64,000 bases of DNA. It comes from Perkinsus olseni (taxonomy: Eukaryota > Perkinsozoa > Perkinsida). Location: contig JABANN010000092.1 of assembly GCA_013115125.1 (NCBI GenBank), positions 1-64,000 of the forward strand, given 5' to 3'. Position numbers and translations under genes: made by a program. Below the pieces are notes generated by a model. It was not told the origin of the DNA, did not search any database, and was given only the letters and a program-made list of their open reading frames with translations. Below are positions 46,901 through 57,139 of this stretch, one piece after another (position 1 is the first letter of the stretch; every line of letters starts with the position of its first letter).

Positions 46901-47210
46901 NNNNNNNNNCAGCAGCGGGTTTGGCGCCTTTGGTGGTGGCAGCACGCAGTCTGCGTCTGGCTTCGGTGCATTCGGAGGTGGGACCGGGTCACTGGTCGGC
47001 TCCAGGATATCACACTCCTCCTCTCTTGTAGGCACTTCAACCGCGGCATCCGGAAGCGGCGGTTTCGGTGCATTCGGCGGCTCGTCGAATACTCAGACCG
47101 GCAGTGGTTTCGGTGCCTTCGGTGGCGGGCAGACTTCGGCCGGCTTCGGAGCCTTTGGAGGTGGTGGTGGTGGCTCACAGCCTCAGAACGCCTTCAGCGG
47201 GTGGCGGTGA
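37987..47210 (+). CDS. Large FG nucleoporin, Nup214/Nup159-like
   Basis: A multi-exon gene of about 9 kb. The first exon (37987 to about 40130) encodes a ~440-residue region resembling an N-terminal beta-propeller (for example RLAAAADDGTVSIFDLPIGS), then FG repeats (SGGFGAFSSPSSSG, GTAFGVFGGG). Later exons hold more FG repeats (40472-40900, 42393-43340), acidic low-complexity tracts, a coiled coil (43763-44270: KKTKALLEEIAKDADD and ARALFSEVEKDLEQLEAFM), and basic/Pro-rich linkers (44330-45600). A second FG block runs from 46170 to the stop at 47210 (NAFSGWR). Propeller, FG and coiled coil are the parts of Nup214/Nup159, the cytoplasmic mRNA-export nucleoporin. I prefer ATG 37987 over the upstream in-frame ATG at 37873, which would add a hydrophobic leader unsuited to a nucleoporin. 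Several introns are clear (45072-45118, 47 nt). A sequencing gap interrupts the last FG block. Confidence 0.8.
41020..41187. repeat. 24-bp minisatellite, seven units, in-frame
   Basis: Seven tandem units of a 24-base repeat of the form gttgaaggagaggaggtcgatgag, encoding the octapeptide EVEGEEVD/EVEGEEVS inside the nucleoporin. Units differ at a few positions and the last is degenerate. The period is a multiple of three, so copy-number change would not break the frame. Confidence 0.85.
42393..43335 (+). repeat. FG-cassette duplication, copy A
   Basis: Contains two FG exons and introns (GGFGAFGGAGAAQSSSSASP, AAPS then an intron GTAATATCC...CATCCTCAG, then GPFGAQSSSAGFGSFGASQ) and a distal part (SGFGAFGGGSTQSASGFGAF). 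It is nearly identical to copy B, including the first intron. Confidence 0.85.
46547..47165 (+). repeat. FG-cassette duplication, copy B (interrupted by gap)
   Basis: Direct repeat of copy A. 46547-46811 matches 42393-42654 and 46910-47165 matches 43076-43335. About 74 bases right after the gap are identical. The distal intron has diverged while its flanking exons have not. Confidence 0.85.
46812..46909. other. Assembly gap (98 N)
   Basis: A run of N inside the nucleoporin copy B. The corresponding part of copy A (42655-43075) is about 421 bases, so the gap is probably larger than drawn, or copy B carries a deletion. Confidence 0.95.
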
Positions 47211-47338
47211 TGGAGCATCTCCCCAGGCCTCGAGTACCGTAACGTTTCTATGTGACCTTTTACTTGCACCTCCACGCTGTTGTGTTGTTGTTGTTACTCA
47301 ACGTATTACATAGAAAGATGAAGGCTTGAGAGACCATA

Positions 47339-48742
47339 ATGCCGAGTTCATCCTCCTCTCCCTCCACTACCACAGGGCACCGAGATTCAGATCTCTCGCC
47401 CTCCACCAGCATCAGCGACGAGGCCTCGGCCCCCCTCATTGAGATCAACATCGTCGTTATAAACCTACTGCATCGTGTGCTTCGTCGAAGGAAGATGATA
47501 AACACTTTGGGCTTGTTGCATGATGCTGGCTTGAAGCAGGGCTTCCGAGTTCGCTCACATATAGTGGAAGCCGTTGATGGGTACCCAACTGGCTGGTCTC
47601 ACAGTGTATCCCAGTTGGTGCCCCCGTGCCTTTAGGGTCTCACAGTCGCTGGTAGAATTAAATGCACGTTATGGCGTCCGGCCGTACGCCGAGTGGAAGA
47701 TCCCTCTGACTTCAGCACAGTACAATAAGGTCCCTCCCTCCTGGAAAGAGTCTCTGGTGAGCTTGTCCACAACATTCCTGATAAGACGCTCGTTCAGACA
47801 TCGGGAGGCATAGCGTCAACACTATCACATTTGGATGTAGCTGTGCTGGTCCATGCGAGAGGCTGGCCCACTCCCACCATAGTCGCCGAGGACGACTTCG
47901 AGCTTGTCTGCAGCCCGGCCGAGTTTTGGGCGCATATAAACCTTATCTTGCATGACGCTGATACTGAGTCAGCACGTCGTTGTTTGTACGCCTTCAAGCT
48001 TCCATTTTCAGGTCGCAACAGAGCGGTGTCCCCTGGGATATGATCATGCTCGGTTCTGGACGCCATCGAGAGGACGTCTGCCCTCCTCGGCCCATCCCCT
48101 GCTCGGACGGTCGCCTCGATGTTGCTGGCTTCAGCTATCTTACCACTATGTGAGTCCTTTCTCATCGGCTCATCGCCATTGGCCCGCAGGTATCTACTGT
48201 CCCCTTGCGGCGCCAGGAAGCTTTCTAATACTCGGCCCCGCATCTTGCATAATTGTGTAGTATTCGACGACCTGCATAATATCCTGGCTGGCCTGTGTGA
48301 AGCATCCCGACCTCATCTGCACCAGCTCTATGAGGACGTCCAACTGGTCTTGCTGGACTCCGTCCGTAAACTGGTCTGCCAAGACCGTAGCGACTGTGGA
48401 CACGACACGGAAGTGAACGCTGGACCTCGGAAAAGACGGAGCGATACTGACCTCTACACTGTCACTGCGAAGGGGCCGGAGCCTTTGCGGCTAGTCCGTA
48501 TCATGTTGAAGGGCACTGGCCACTGCGTGCGGTGGCGACGAAGAACGGAGGTCGTTGGCGAGGCCGAAGACGAGCTCTGGGGCAACACAGTCGAGTTCGC
48601 CAGAAGTGGCGCTCCTCCTACTAGAAGACGTGACGTACTGAGCATCGATATGTTTTTCTTCCGTCTACATTTAGAACGCTACAGAAGGCCACGTAATTCC
48701 GTGTGCGTTGGGGTTTGTCGCGTTGTCCAGTGGGCAAGCTGA
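47339..48742 (+). CDS. Uncharacterised multi-exon gene
   Basis: ATG 47339 opens a Ser/Thr-rich leader followed by IEINIVVINLLHRVLRRRKM. Further coding-like segments are YGVRPYAEWKIPLTSAQYNK (about 47670-47760), LDVAVLVHARGWPTPTIVAE with DDFELVCSPAEFWAHINLIL (47831-48010) and FDDLHNILAGLCEASRPHLH QLYEDVQLVLLDSVRKLV (48265-48380). A basic C-terminal part follows, to about 48742. Frames change at short introns that I could not all fix. No family is recognised. It lies just downstream of the nucleoporin. Confidence 0.45.
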
Positions 48743-48853
48743 GATATTCCTCGCCTGATGTGCCAAGTCCCGGACACTGCACTGCAAGCACAACAATCGC
48801 CATACACGAAAGAGCATCATTTCATCATGCATAGCATAATTTCATGTACATAG

Positions 48854-49879
48854 TCAGCACGTGACAAGAGAGCGGAGGGATCTCTCCCTCGGCTGCCCAA
48901 TCATCCTTGGGAAGATCTCATTGGCCCCCAGGGCGTCCACTACGGACTTCCGGCAGGTGGGGCAGCTCATACGCGCGGGGTCGTACCAGCGCGTCTGCAG
49001 CTCGACGTCATCTGTGGAGCGCCAGCGGATCCTCTGGGGCCTCAACAGCCACGTTTTGATGCAGTCGTCGTGGAAGGCATGGCCACACCAAAGAGTTCTC
49101 TGCGCCACACCAGCCTCGATGCTATCGATGCAGACGTTACACGTCTCTACGCCGTCCTCGTCCTGGGGAACGATGCGCGTCCTCGAGGATCGAGATATGA
49201 GACGCTTTGCCTCCACGCGAGTGACGAATTTTGGTGTACGGTGGACATCGTTTGGGTTGTCGTGTTGTCTGCGATAACGGCGGTAGAGTTTGAGTACCAG
49301 ATAGATGACGAGGACGAAGGTGACGGGGATAACTACCGGCAGTAACAGTACTAGTGCTAATGCCAAACCAGACAGTTCCAACTCGACTGGTAGCTCATCG
49401 GTCATATTACCACCATTGGCAAGGGCACGGCTTGGGCCTATGGGCAAGCGCAGGGCTGCACTCATGTAGAAGGACTCAATACCGTTACTATAGAAATCGT
49501 AACATCGCTCGGGGGGCGGCATGGGCCAAGTACCGTGTAACCATTGGGCGCAGCTATCACCGTGCTGCTCCGCCTCAGTGGCAGAAGGGCAGGCTGCGCC
49601 ACAGAACCTACAGGCGTCATCCCCTCGACTGATGCACCCGTTGCAGGGAGAGCTGTCCTCTTCACAGTCCAGTGGAAGCTCCTTATGGCCATCCCCTTGG
49701 TCATGAGGTCCTCGAGGGCCACTAGGCCAGGCCTCACATGCTCCACTAACTGGACACCAAAGGCAGGCAGGGCTAGCGATGCAGCCGTCGCAGGTATTGT
49801 GATAGCGGCAAATATCCTCCCCTTTTGCTGTTGAAGCCGTGAGGTAGAGGATGATCCAATGAGGTCGCCATGGTCTCAT
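48854..49879 (-). CDS. Membrane RING-H2 protein with cysteine-rich (PSI-like) ectodomain
   Basis: A single frame of 341 residues from ATG 49879. This start places a signal peptide (MRPWRPHWIILYLTASTAKG) first; an upstream in-frame ATG at 49966 would bury it. The ectodomain contains a PSI-like module (CDGCIASPACLWCPVSGACE) and a second cysteine cluster (CNGCISRGDDACRFCGAACP). A single membrane helix (LALALVLLLPVVIPVTFVLV) precedes a basic linker and a RING-H2: CNVCIDSIEAG, WCGHAFHDDC, then CPTCRK, with a ~26-residue insertion before the last cysteine pair. It is probably a ubiquitin E3 ligase of the secretory or endosomal system with a lumenal or surface receptor part. No partner can be named. 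Confidence 0.8.
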   Translation of the reverse strand: MRPWRPHWIILYLTASTAKGEDICRYHNTCDGCIASPACLWCPVSGACEAWPSGPRGPHDQGDGHKELPLDCEEDSSPCNGCISRGDDACRFCGAACPSATEAEQHGDSCAQWLHGTWPMPPPERCYDFYSNGIESFYMSAALRLPIGPSRALANGGNMTDELPVELELSGLALALVLLLPVVIPVTFVLVIYLVLKLYRRYRRQHDNPNDVHRTPKFVTRVEAKRLISRSSRTRIVPQDEDGVETCNVCIDSIEAGVAQRTLWCGHAFHDDCIKTWLLRPQRIRWRSTDDVELQTRWYDPARMSCPTCRKSVVDALGANEIFPRMIGQPRERSLRSLVTC

Positions 49880-49966
49880 GCCAAGCCCTGAGGGATGAAC
49901 TGCAACCACAACAAGGGAGAGTCGACCTGCATCCGTCCACGGCTGTAGCTGTGACTTGAATGACAA

Positions 49967-50385
49967 CGCAACAGAATGATGGATGATGAGATCGTCGTCG
50001 TGTAAGAAGTCGTACAGAATGTACAGCGTCTGAGGTTGTGTACCGGGAACATCCCGTGGTGAACTAAATCTATGAACAACATTTTCATCATCATCAGATC
50101 AACGCCTCCGACCAGACGATCTCGTTGGTCCCCTTTTGGACACAGGGAGGCATCCCTGTATAGCGGTCTGACAACGAACGCTAAGAACAAGCCGTACTTC
50201 ACTCCGACCCCTCCTACTCGTTTCCGTGGGGCGGTCCGTCGCGAAGGGCTAGGCTCCCCCTTAGGCTCCTCGCCCAAACTGGATGAGCGTCGCCGTCGCT
50301 TCGAGTCCTGGACGTCAGGGAGGTTGAGGCCGAGAGGGACAGAAGGCGCAATCGGTATGTATTCTTTGATGTTATTCAGTACCTA
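49967..50385. other. No supported gene between RING gene and HDAC 3' end
   Basis: An ORF at 50072-50530 overlaps the antisense of the histone deacetylase and has no domain. This stretch probably holds the RING-gene promoter and the deacetylase 3' UTR. Confidence 0.4.
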
Positions 50386-52161
50386 CTACGGAGACGGCAT
50401 CCTCCCGGGGGACCGCAGAGTCGGCCGTACCGTAGTGACAGTGTGCTCAACGCTGTCTCTCGTGTTATGCTCCTTAAGATCAGGCTGGGCTTTAACATGT
50501 ACGCTCGGACAGGCAGCGTATCGTACGTAGTATTGGTCAGAGGAGGGTATACAGGTCTCCTCGGCACCAGCAGACAGGAACGGCTCGCCCCGGTTCAACT
50601 ACCAAAACCTCCCTGTTGCACGCCACCATAACCCATTGGTTCTCACCCAGACGGCTGTTTCCATTGACCAGCACTTGGCAACGCTTGTAAGGCTGTAACC
50701 GCCGCCTCCGAGTACCAGAGTCGGTATACCGAGCCTCCGCAGCTCTTGTACCTATCCGTCGGTGTGGGCTGTCCGTGTAACAGGCTCGCCGTAGTACCGC
50801 TGTCGCATGGCCTCTGGTGGAGAGGTTGAATCCGCTATGTGACGTGAGAAGGTCTCCAGCCAGTGAATCAGAACCGGACTGTACCACAAGACAGCTTGGC
50901 CTGAGGTCGAACGCTGCACTCTGTGAGCATGATGGCTCCAACCTACCGGAAACGTTGGACGAGGGTTTTCAACGTCGTACGCAACGCGTAGAGGAACATC
51001 TCATCGGACAGTCCTGGCTTCATTGGGAGATTCACCGCATGGCCCTTGGCAGGCGTCCCTTCCGGCCCGATGTCGTATATTGCACCTGGGGTTATTGATT
51101 ATGAATGGCAAAGGGGGGACGGCCGTTAGTACCCGTGCCGGGGAAGGAGACTGCGTTGCTTTTTGAAGGCGCTGAGTGTATTGATAGTGTAACGACTCGC
51201 GGGCAGGAGTAGAAGGCCTCCTCCACGGCATCACCATGATGGTAGTCGATGTCAACATACAACACCCGCTCGTACCTGTTCCCATACCACTCCTTGCGCA
51301 AATCATCAGGTAGTTTTAGCCTACACTTCCAGTAACTTGACGATCGCCAGGACAATGTCATTAACATAGCAGAAGCCAGCAGCATTGGCGCAGTGAGCGT
51401 GATGCATGCCTAAGTATCACAGATACCTCCCCACAGGTAGTACTCCACCCTAGGACCTCCATTCCAATTTATAGCGATCGGTCTATTGTCCGTGTTATCG
51501 CATAGCCACTGTGCAGCATCAAGGGATGCCCCAGCCGTCCGGCAGCAGTAGTCGAAGACACCCTCAAATAGAGTACAGTCAGTCCACGGCAACAGCGACA
51601 AGTTGTACTTAACGAACCTACAAGGCGAAGCTCCAGCCACAGCGAGTACAGCGGAGGGCCCCTCCTCCCCCAGTACGGGTCAACGGCATGCTTCTTCCGT
51701 TCGGCTTCTGAGGGGTTGCGTATGAACTCTAGATACCGTCTATCGTGGAATACCGCAAGCTCATCGAAAGTAGCGGGTTCGAAGCTGTATAATGATAGAC
51801 GATTCATCGGTGACTCAGCCTCCTGACCATAATGTTATTCAGCTTGGATTGAACTGTAGGCACCCTACCAGCAGCCCGTAGTTCACAATGAGGGAGTGTG
51901 TGAGCCGTAGCCTTTCCGGGTCCATAGGGTGGTCTCCACACCCTCCCACTGCGAACTTGAAAGCCCCTATGTCGCTGCCTTCTATGATCTCATAGCGACC
52001 CTCTCCTGCGAACGGTGAAGCTACTCCATTTCCTGTACTAAGGGCTACTCACCGAGAGTCCTATGGTGGATGTCAGTGAAGTACGCTACCGGCCTATTGG
52101 TGTCGAATCTATTGGTCGTACATTCTGGCAGCCTCGGTGCTTCGGTATCGCTTCCTCCCAT
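50386..52161 (-). CDS. Class I-like histone deacetylase
   Basis: The minus-strand exons assemble from ATG 52161 ([13 protein letters not shown]) through [173 protein letters not shown] and [15 protein letters not shown], to a stop near 50386. The zinc and catalytic blocks ([20 protein letters not shown]) are intact, so it should be an active lysine deacetylase acting on histones. Introns are short. Unusual points are an insertion before HPMDPERL and a HCANAAGF version of the usual HAKKSEASGF loop. It is divergent from the POLD2 side genes. Confidence 0.9.
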
Positions 52162-52522
52162 ACAAAGAGAAGCCTGTCATGGGGAGAATGGGAATTAGCC
52201 GTCCACCCCATGTGATTTTCCTGGGCTCTGCCGCACTACGACCGATGTCTTGAAGAACTCAACAAGCACTTCGCCCTAGAGACGGTCCGTTTGCAGTATT
52301 TAATTGTGTACTACGGTTAGCCGGTTGATATACAGCAGAAGAGTAAGGGGTGCTAGTTGCAGGTCTGAGACAAAGGAAAAGCGGATCTATCAACTGGCGG
52401 CGAGGCGCCCTGGTTGTGCATTGCACGCATGCACATTCGGTAAGGTGTGCCGCTATCACAGTAACTCTCTAGTCATGGGTTTTGACCCCAGTGTAGTGTG
52501 ACGGAACAAGACTTGATAGTGG

Positions 52523-52756
52523 TTGACAGGCGTAAGGCCCTTACGGTCTCTTGGGTCTCAAAGGCGCCCTTACGGTAAGGGCGTCTTTGAGACCCAAGCC
52601 CAGAGAGGTTCAGAGACGACCCCGAAAGGGTTGAAGACTGTCAAGCTGAAAGGGAATGGTGATTTGGCCTCGAAGTGGGAAAATAAGCTCGAGCGAGCCT
52701 CACGATCAAGATGGGCAGCGAGGGGTCCGCTGGCAGTTCAGTACCTGAAAACTTAG
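52523..52756 (+). CDS. Doubtful short ORF spanning the hairpin
   Basis: 77 codons, basic, no domain (ending LKGNGDLASKWENKLERASR and a short tail). It may be the first exon of the gene that follows, or a non-coding leader. The strong inverted repeat inside it argues against an ordinary coding exon. Confidence 0.2.
   Translation: MTGVRPLRSLGSQRRPYGKGVFETQAQRGSETTPKGLKTVKLKGNGDLASKWENKLERASRSRWAARGPLAVQYLKT
52550..52598. repeat. Very stable 23-bp-arm hairpin
   Basis: Arms 52550-52572 and 52576-52598 are complementary over 23 bases, with a single G-U type difference and a three-base loop (cgg). A shorter related piece (GGCCCTTACGGT) lies just upstream at 52537-52547. Confidence 0.85.
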
Positions 52757-52868
52757 GGCACTATGACCAATGCTTGTAAACTGTTTGATGGACGTATAAC
52801 TACCGTATGCAGCGGTCGTGATGGTTTTCTAACTTGCTTCCCTACAGGTGTAATTTGCCCTCAAGGCA

Positions 52869-53724
52869 ATGGCCAGCGCGGCTCCGTTGAAGTTGGCGAG
52901 AAGTCAGCGGCTACCTTTATCAGTAGGAGGACAGCATGCTGGTCCATCATACAGCCTATGGCGGCTAAGTGACGGCACTCCCTACACTAAGGTCCTCTGT
53001 TACCCAGTGCACTACGAGTCGGCAATCTCCTTAGAAGAGAGCGGAACTGTCGGTCATCACGAGTTCGAGCTGGAACCACCATCACGACCACAGGGATGGT
53101 CAACCCTAGAGTGGAGAATTGCCTGCGACGCTGTGGCAGATGGTGTCACTACTACTATCTTCAAGAGGGTTGAATGATGATGCCAATGCGGCCTCTCATC
53201 GCCGTTCTTGAAACAGTCCCCGAGTCTGCTCGATTCGACGGCAGCAACGACAGCGCACTTCTTTTTCGTGTAAAATATTTTTTTCATTCGAAGATTCTAT
53301 GCTCTTTGAAAGAGTCATCGGTGCTGAGTCGTTAAGACTGGTAGCGGTCTTCACGTTCTCAACTGGGCACTAACGGGCAGGTGCTCTTGCCCCTTCCGTA
53401 CAGGAAACCCCAACTGGCTTGCTGTGTAGTCTCAGTACATGAGAACACCTGCAATTTTGTCGCGTAGTCGGTACCCCCGAACAGTTGGCGAGCCTCGGTA
53501 CCCAGAGCGTTGCGTTGGTGAATAAGACGCTCGGGAGAGTCACGGAGTATTCCTGTCGTCGTTCAGCAGCTTCTTCTCGTTTCCACCCGGGAATGGTCGG
53601 AGTATTGCCAGAGCCGGGCGAGGCGTATGGAGATCTCCTTTTGACGGTACCTACTGACGAGGAGCTACGCCAAGTTGGAGCTGAGCGTGTCCCTATAGAG
53701 AGGAATAGGGCGTCTGCTCAGTGA
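52869..53724 (+). CDS. Uncharacterised two-exon gene upstream of POLD2
   Basis: ATG 52869 follows a TTCCCTACAG acceptor and opens a frame with YSLWRLSDGTPYTKVLCYPV and PQGWSTLEWRIACDAVADG VTTTIFKRV, ending near 53174. A second plausible exon (53485-53724) gives VALVNKTLGRVTEYSCRR, then LPEPGEAYGDLLLTVPTDEE, and stops at 53724. POLD2 starts 60 bases later. No family is recognised. The connection of the two exons is inferred only from order and from AG/GT sites; the second could be a separate gene. Confidence 0.35.
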
Positions 53725-53783
53725 GTATTGTCAGATGCGTCCATAGTGTCCTCAGTCGCAGAGGGCTGTAGGTCCCCGAGAGC

Positions 53784-55865
53784 ATGGTTGGTAGCAGGTA
53801 CCGTGATCTCTGTGACAGCTTCCGGGACGACATCCGCGGCAGTGATGATAAGTTGAGGCTCTCCGCATGCAACTTCGAGTTGCAGTACGCCAGTACCTAC
53901 TTCACCAGGCTCAACATGCTCAAGTAGGCGGCAGAAACCGGAACACTTCCACGGCCGGTTACTCAGGCGCAGCGTTGTGGAGGCTGCTACTGCCAGATGG
54001 GTCAACACTAAAGCTATCCCCTCTGACCATCTCCTTGAGGGTATCGGACACGTCACCGATCGTGAGCGTGGGGTAAGGCCTAGGATGATATTACGTCTGC
54101 CAGTACGGCTGCTCGTAGGTCACAGTGGCGGTATATGGCTGTGTTGTTAAGGAGGTCAAACTGCGACCATCAGTGCTGGCAGAAATACAGAAAACTGCAG
54201 GAATTAGTGGCACCCATCCGGCAATGGTAGAACGTTCATTCTCCGCAATGATGTCGTGCGCACCCTGGTGGTCTTAGACATCCGAGGGTTACTCGATGAC
54301 GGATCCCTATGCATCTGATGAGGACAAGATCTACCTCGAGGACAGCAGCTCGCGTATACGCCTGGTTGTGAAGGAGGGCTCTTCTGTGGACTTGAACAGG
54401 CTCTGCCAAGGCCTGGTGAGGGGCCGGGGACCGTAGTGCTGAGATCTTGCCATAGCGTGAGTTCTCGTATGCCAGTAGCGAGCGCCTACGCAGGAAGCTC
54501 GTGGACTGAGCGTAGTGTGTTCAGATGAGTGCAGTACTCTGAGAGCACCGTCGTTGGTGCCAGGTACTAGCCTTCAAGGGGACCAGAGGGCGCGGCTGCT
54601 TCGAAGTTGTTGACATGGTAGGCTGGTCGGGAAAAGCTTGTTGAACTCTCTGGAGATCCATGTATGATCCTGAGCTGTATTGCCATCATATGCTCAGGCG
54701 TTCCCTCTACCCCTCGCCCCCAAGATGATAGCACGATCGGGTAGCAGCGATGTGACCAAGTACGTCGGCTTCGTGAGCGGGCTCTGCCTGGGGCAAGAAT
54801 CAGAAGCTAGGTCGATGCTGGCGGAGTGGATCACTGGGGCTGCAGGTTGGTTCCCACTTCGGCCGCAGTGATTATCAGTTAGTCTTCCCCTCGTCAGTTG
54901 ATAAGACCGACACAGTCGCTGACCCCTCGACTATGGTTCGACTTATAGTAGCCGGCGACACTTTAGCGGGTGTAACGACCCAGGCAGATCTCAACAGTGT
55001 TGATAAGTAAGCGTTCAGCTCCTTGGCTTTTGAGTGAACCGCTCCGTGCAGGTTCTTGGCACAAGTAGCTCGATCAGTGCCCGTGACGATCCTCCCGGGT
55101 TCCCAGGATCCTGCCAACTTCGCCTTGCCGCAGCAACCACTGCATTCTGCCCTGTTTCCAGAGTCCAGAAAGGTGAAGGATCTCACTGCGGAGACCAACC
55201 CAGCGAGGTAAGTCTCGGTCGAAGTCGAGGTACAGATGCGTGCATCACCTGAGAATTTCTCAGGTTTCAAGTTGGAGACTGTGTTTTCCTCGGCAGCACT
55301 GGGGCCTGTGTGAAAGAGGTCACGCAGTACTCCACTAGCTCTGATGTTCTGGGTGAGCTCTTGACGGTCTTTCCCCTCCATGCCTGATAGACGCCACCAT
55401 TAATGCCACTGATGTTCATTGATAGATGTCCTGGAGCTCACGGCTCGGAGTCGAGTGATATCCCCCACAGCTCCAGATACAATCGCGTGCTATCCGTTCC
55501 CTAACTTCGACCCTCTCGTCATCACTGAGGGTAGGCAGCAGCACTCCGGCCCTTGTTATCGGACTGCCTTGTGTTCAGGCGAGCCCGTGGCTCATGTTAT
55601 GTTCTCCTCTAATCACAACAAGGCTGCCTTTAGAGTGGTAGACCTCGGAGAGGCCAAGCTCACTCTGCTGTCCGTCAGCACATTCGTATCCGGTACTTGC
55701 TATGTTCCTGCTTATTTAGTTCACGTTGGCTCGTCTTCAGACCCGGTGCTGCTACTGGTTAGTATAAACGACCCGAGCGATGTTAGAAGGGTCAGCTTCA
55801 AAGCCAGTGGTACATTCCAAGCTGAGGGGGATGACGGTGACACTCAAATGGACGATACTTCATAA
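53784..55865 (+). CDS. POLD2: DNA polymerase delta small (B) subunit
   Basis: ATG 53784 opens RYRDLCDSFRDDIRG and ELQYASTYFTRLNMLK, matching the family's QY...Y..RL segment. Later exons give PYASDEDKIYLEDSSSRIRL (about 54306-54400, OB-fold), YVGFVSGLCLGQESEARSML (54760-54830), the hallmark VTILPGSQDPANFALPQQPL HSALFP of the phosphoesterase-like domain (55080-55180), then SRVISPTAPDTIACYPFPNF DP (55434-55510) and a C-terminal exon stopping at 55865. B subunits keep a calcineurin-like fold without activity and hold polymerase delta together for lagging-strand synthesis. Introns are short. Several boundaries in the first half (53915-54300) were not fixed. Confidence 0.88.
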
Positions 55866-56404
55866 GATGCACAATTCATTCGGCTTCTTCATGATGAGCT
55901 CGCGTTCTTACCAGTGGCTAATAATACACGATCGGAGGCCCAGTAAGCGATCTATCCTCTCCCAGTCGACCCAGCGCAGCGTTGCAACGGTTTCCCGTGA
56001 CGGGAATCCCGTCGGACTCCAGGTCAACTGTGGAAGTGATGTGCCGCTCGCCACCTGGGCGGTGTGATCGCAGAATTTCTCTCGAATGCTTCTGCTCGCC
56101 GAAGCGCTACTGCGTCTCGCAGTTTGCGCCTCCTGTGATGTTCATACGGACTTCGGGTCGCGAAGTGTTATCAGCTCGCAAACAATGCCCAACAGCCCAT
56201 ACGCATTGGAGCGTCGTCCTTATGGATCTGCATACCCCTAGCTCACTAGCGTTTCGAACCTTAGCTCATCACCACATGCCTGCCTAGCTCAACGCCACTG
56301 CACTCACCATCGTCTGAACTGCTAGACGTTAGACTATTAGATTATAGAACTACTATTAGACTAAAAATACGCTCCTGCGAAGTGTCTGGCGGTTTTCGTG
56401 CAGG
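55866..56404. other. Intergenic region
   Basis: No supported gene. An AT-rich, TTAGACTA-repetitive patch lies at 56325-56375. A TTTTCGTGCAG acceptor ends two bases before the next ATG. Confidence 0.5.
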
Positions 56405-57139
56405 ATGTCCATCCCTAGCGAGTACTTGGCAGTGAATTACCCGCTCACAAAAGGGACAGAATCTGATAATTTTCAAGCTAGCACCTGTGAAACAATACCC
56501 CAATACGTGAATATCTACACGAACGATATGTCATGCTGGTCAGCTCTGAAAGAGGCCGTCTGTATCTCCTTCACTTCTCGTTATGTTCTACTATGGGTAT
56601 GCTATGTCCTCATCGTAGCTGGTTACTCCATTGCCACCTATTTCTCACAAGCCCATCCAACTGATGCTATCAACGGTTACATTGTGGCAACGTATTTGGT
56701 GGTTGTAATAGTTCTACCCCCGCCGCTCATCGTATACTATTCCTGGCAATTGGAAGATGGTCGTAGGCGGAGAGATGAACGGCGGCGGAAGCGGGAACGA
56801 GCTGCGGAGACCTTCTCGACTAAATGGCGGAGTTGGTTAGATACCCACACCAAGGTGGGGCCCTACGAGAAGGTCATGCTTGAGCGAAACGTCTCACGGT
56901 CCTCGGACAACACAGACGGCGATGAAGCTGAATCTTGTTCAATATGTTTGATTGACTTCGAGGAAGGTGACATACTCCGCAATTTGCCTTGTCAACATGT
57001 GTACCATGAAGATTGTTTTAACGAGTGCTTCTCTGAGCTGCCTCGAGGTAAGCACCACAAGTGTCCTATGTGCCGTGCCCGGATTGGTCCTGAGATTCGT
57101 GACCACTTGGACGAGATTGGCAATCCGATTTCCGCCTGA
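56405..57139 (+). CDS. Two-pass membrane RING-H2 E3 ligase
   Basis: A single exon of 244 residues. Two hydrophobic segments (YVLLWVCYVLIVAGYSIATY at about 60-80 and IVATYLVVVIVLPPPLIVYY at about 90-112) are followed by a very basic cytosolic stretch (RRRRDERRRKRERA). The C-terminal RING-H2 is CSICLIDFEEGD, LPCQHVYHEDC, then CPMCRA; a CFSELPRGKHHK insertion lies between the zinc pairs. It is likely a membrane-embedded ubiquitin ligase of endomembranes. Substrates are unknown. The start is preceded at two bases by a pyrimidine-rich AG. Confidence 0.85.
   Translation: MSIPSEYLAVNYPLTKGTESDNFQASTCETIPQYVNIYTNDMSCWSALKEAVCISFTSRYVLLWVCYVLIVAGYSIATYFSQAHPTDAINGYIVATYLVVVIVLPPPLIVYYSWQLEDGRRRRDERRRKRERAAETFSTKWRSWLDTHTKVGPYEKVMLERNVSRSSDNTDGDEAESCSICLIDFEEGDILRNLPCQHVYHEDCFNECFSELPRGKHHKCPMCRARIGPEIRDHLDEIGNPISA

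Noticed and set aside
53718-54056. Minus-strand ORF that reads well (LQLEVACGEPQLIITAADVV)
   Set aside because: The plus strand of the same bases encodes the conserved N-terminus of POLD2 (ELQYASTYFTRL).
54875-55381. 168-codon minus-strand ORF
   Set aside because: Plus-strand exons here carry the diagnostic POLD2 LPQQPLH motif.
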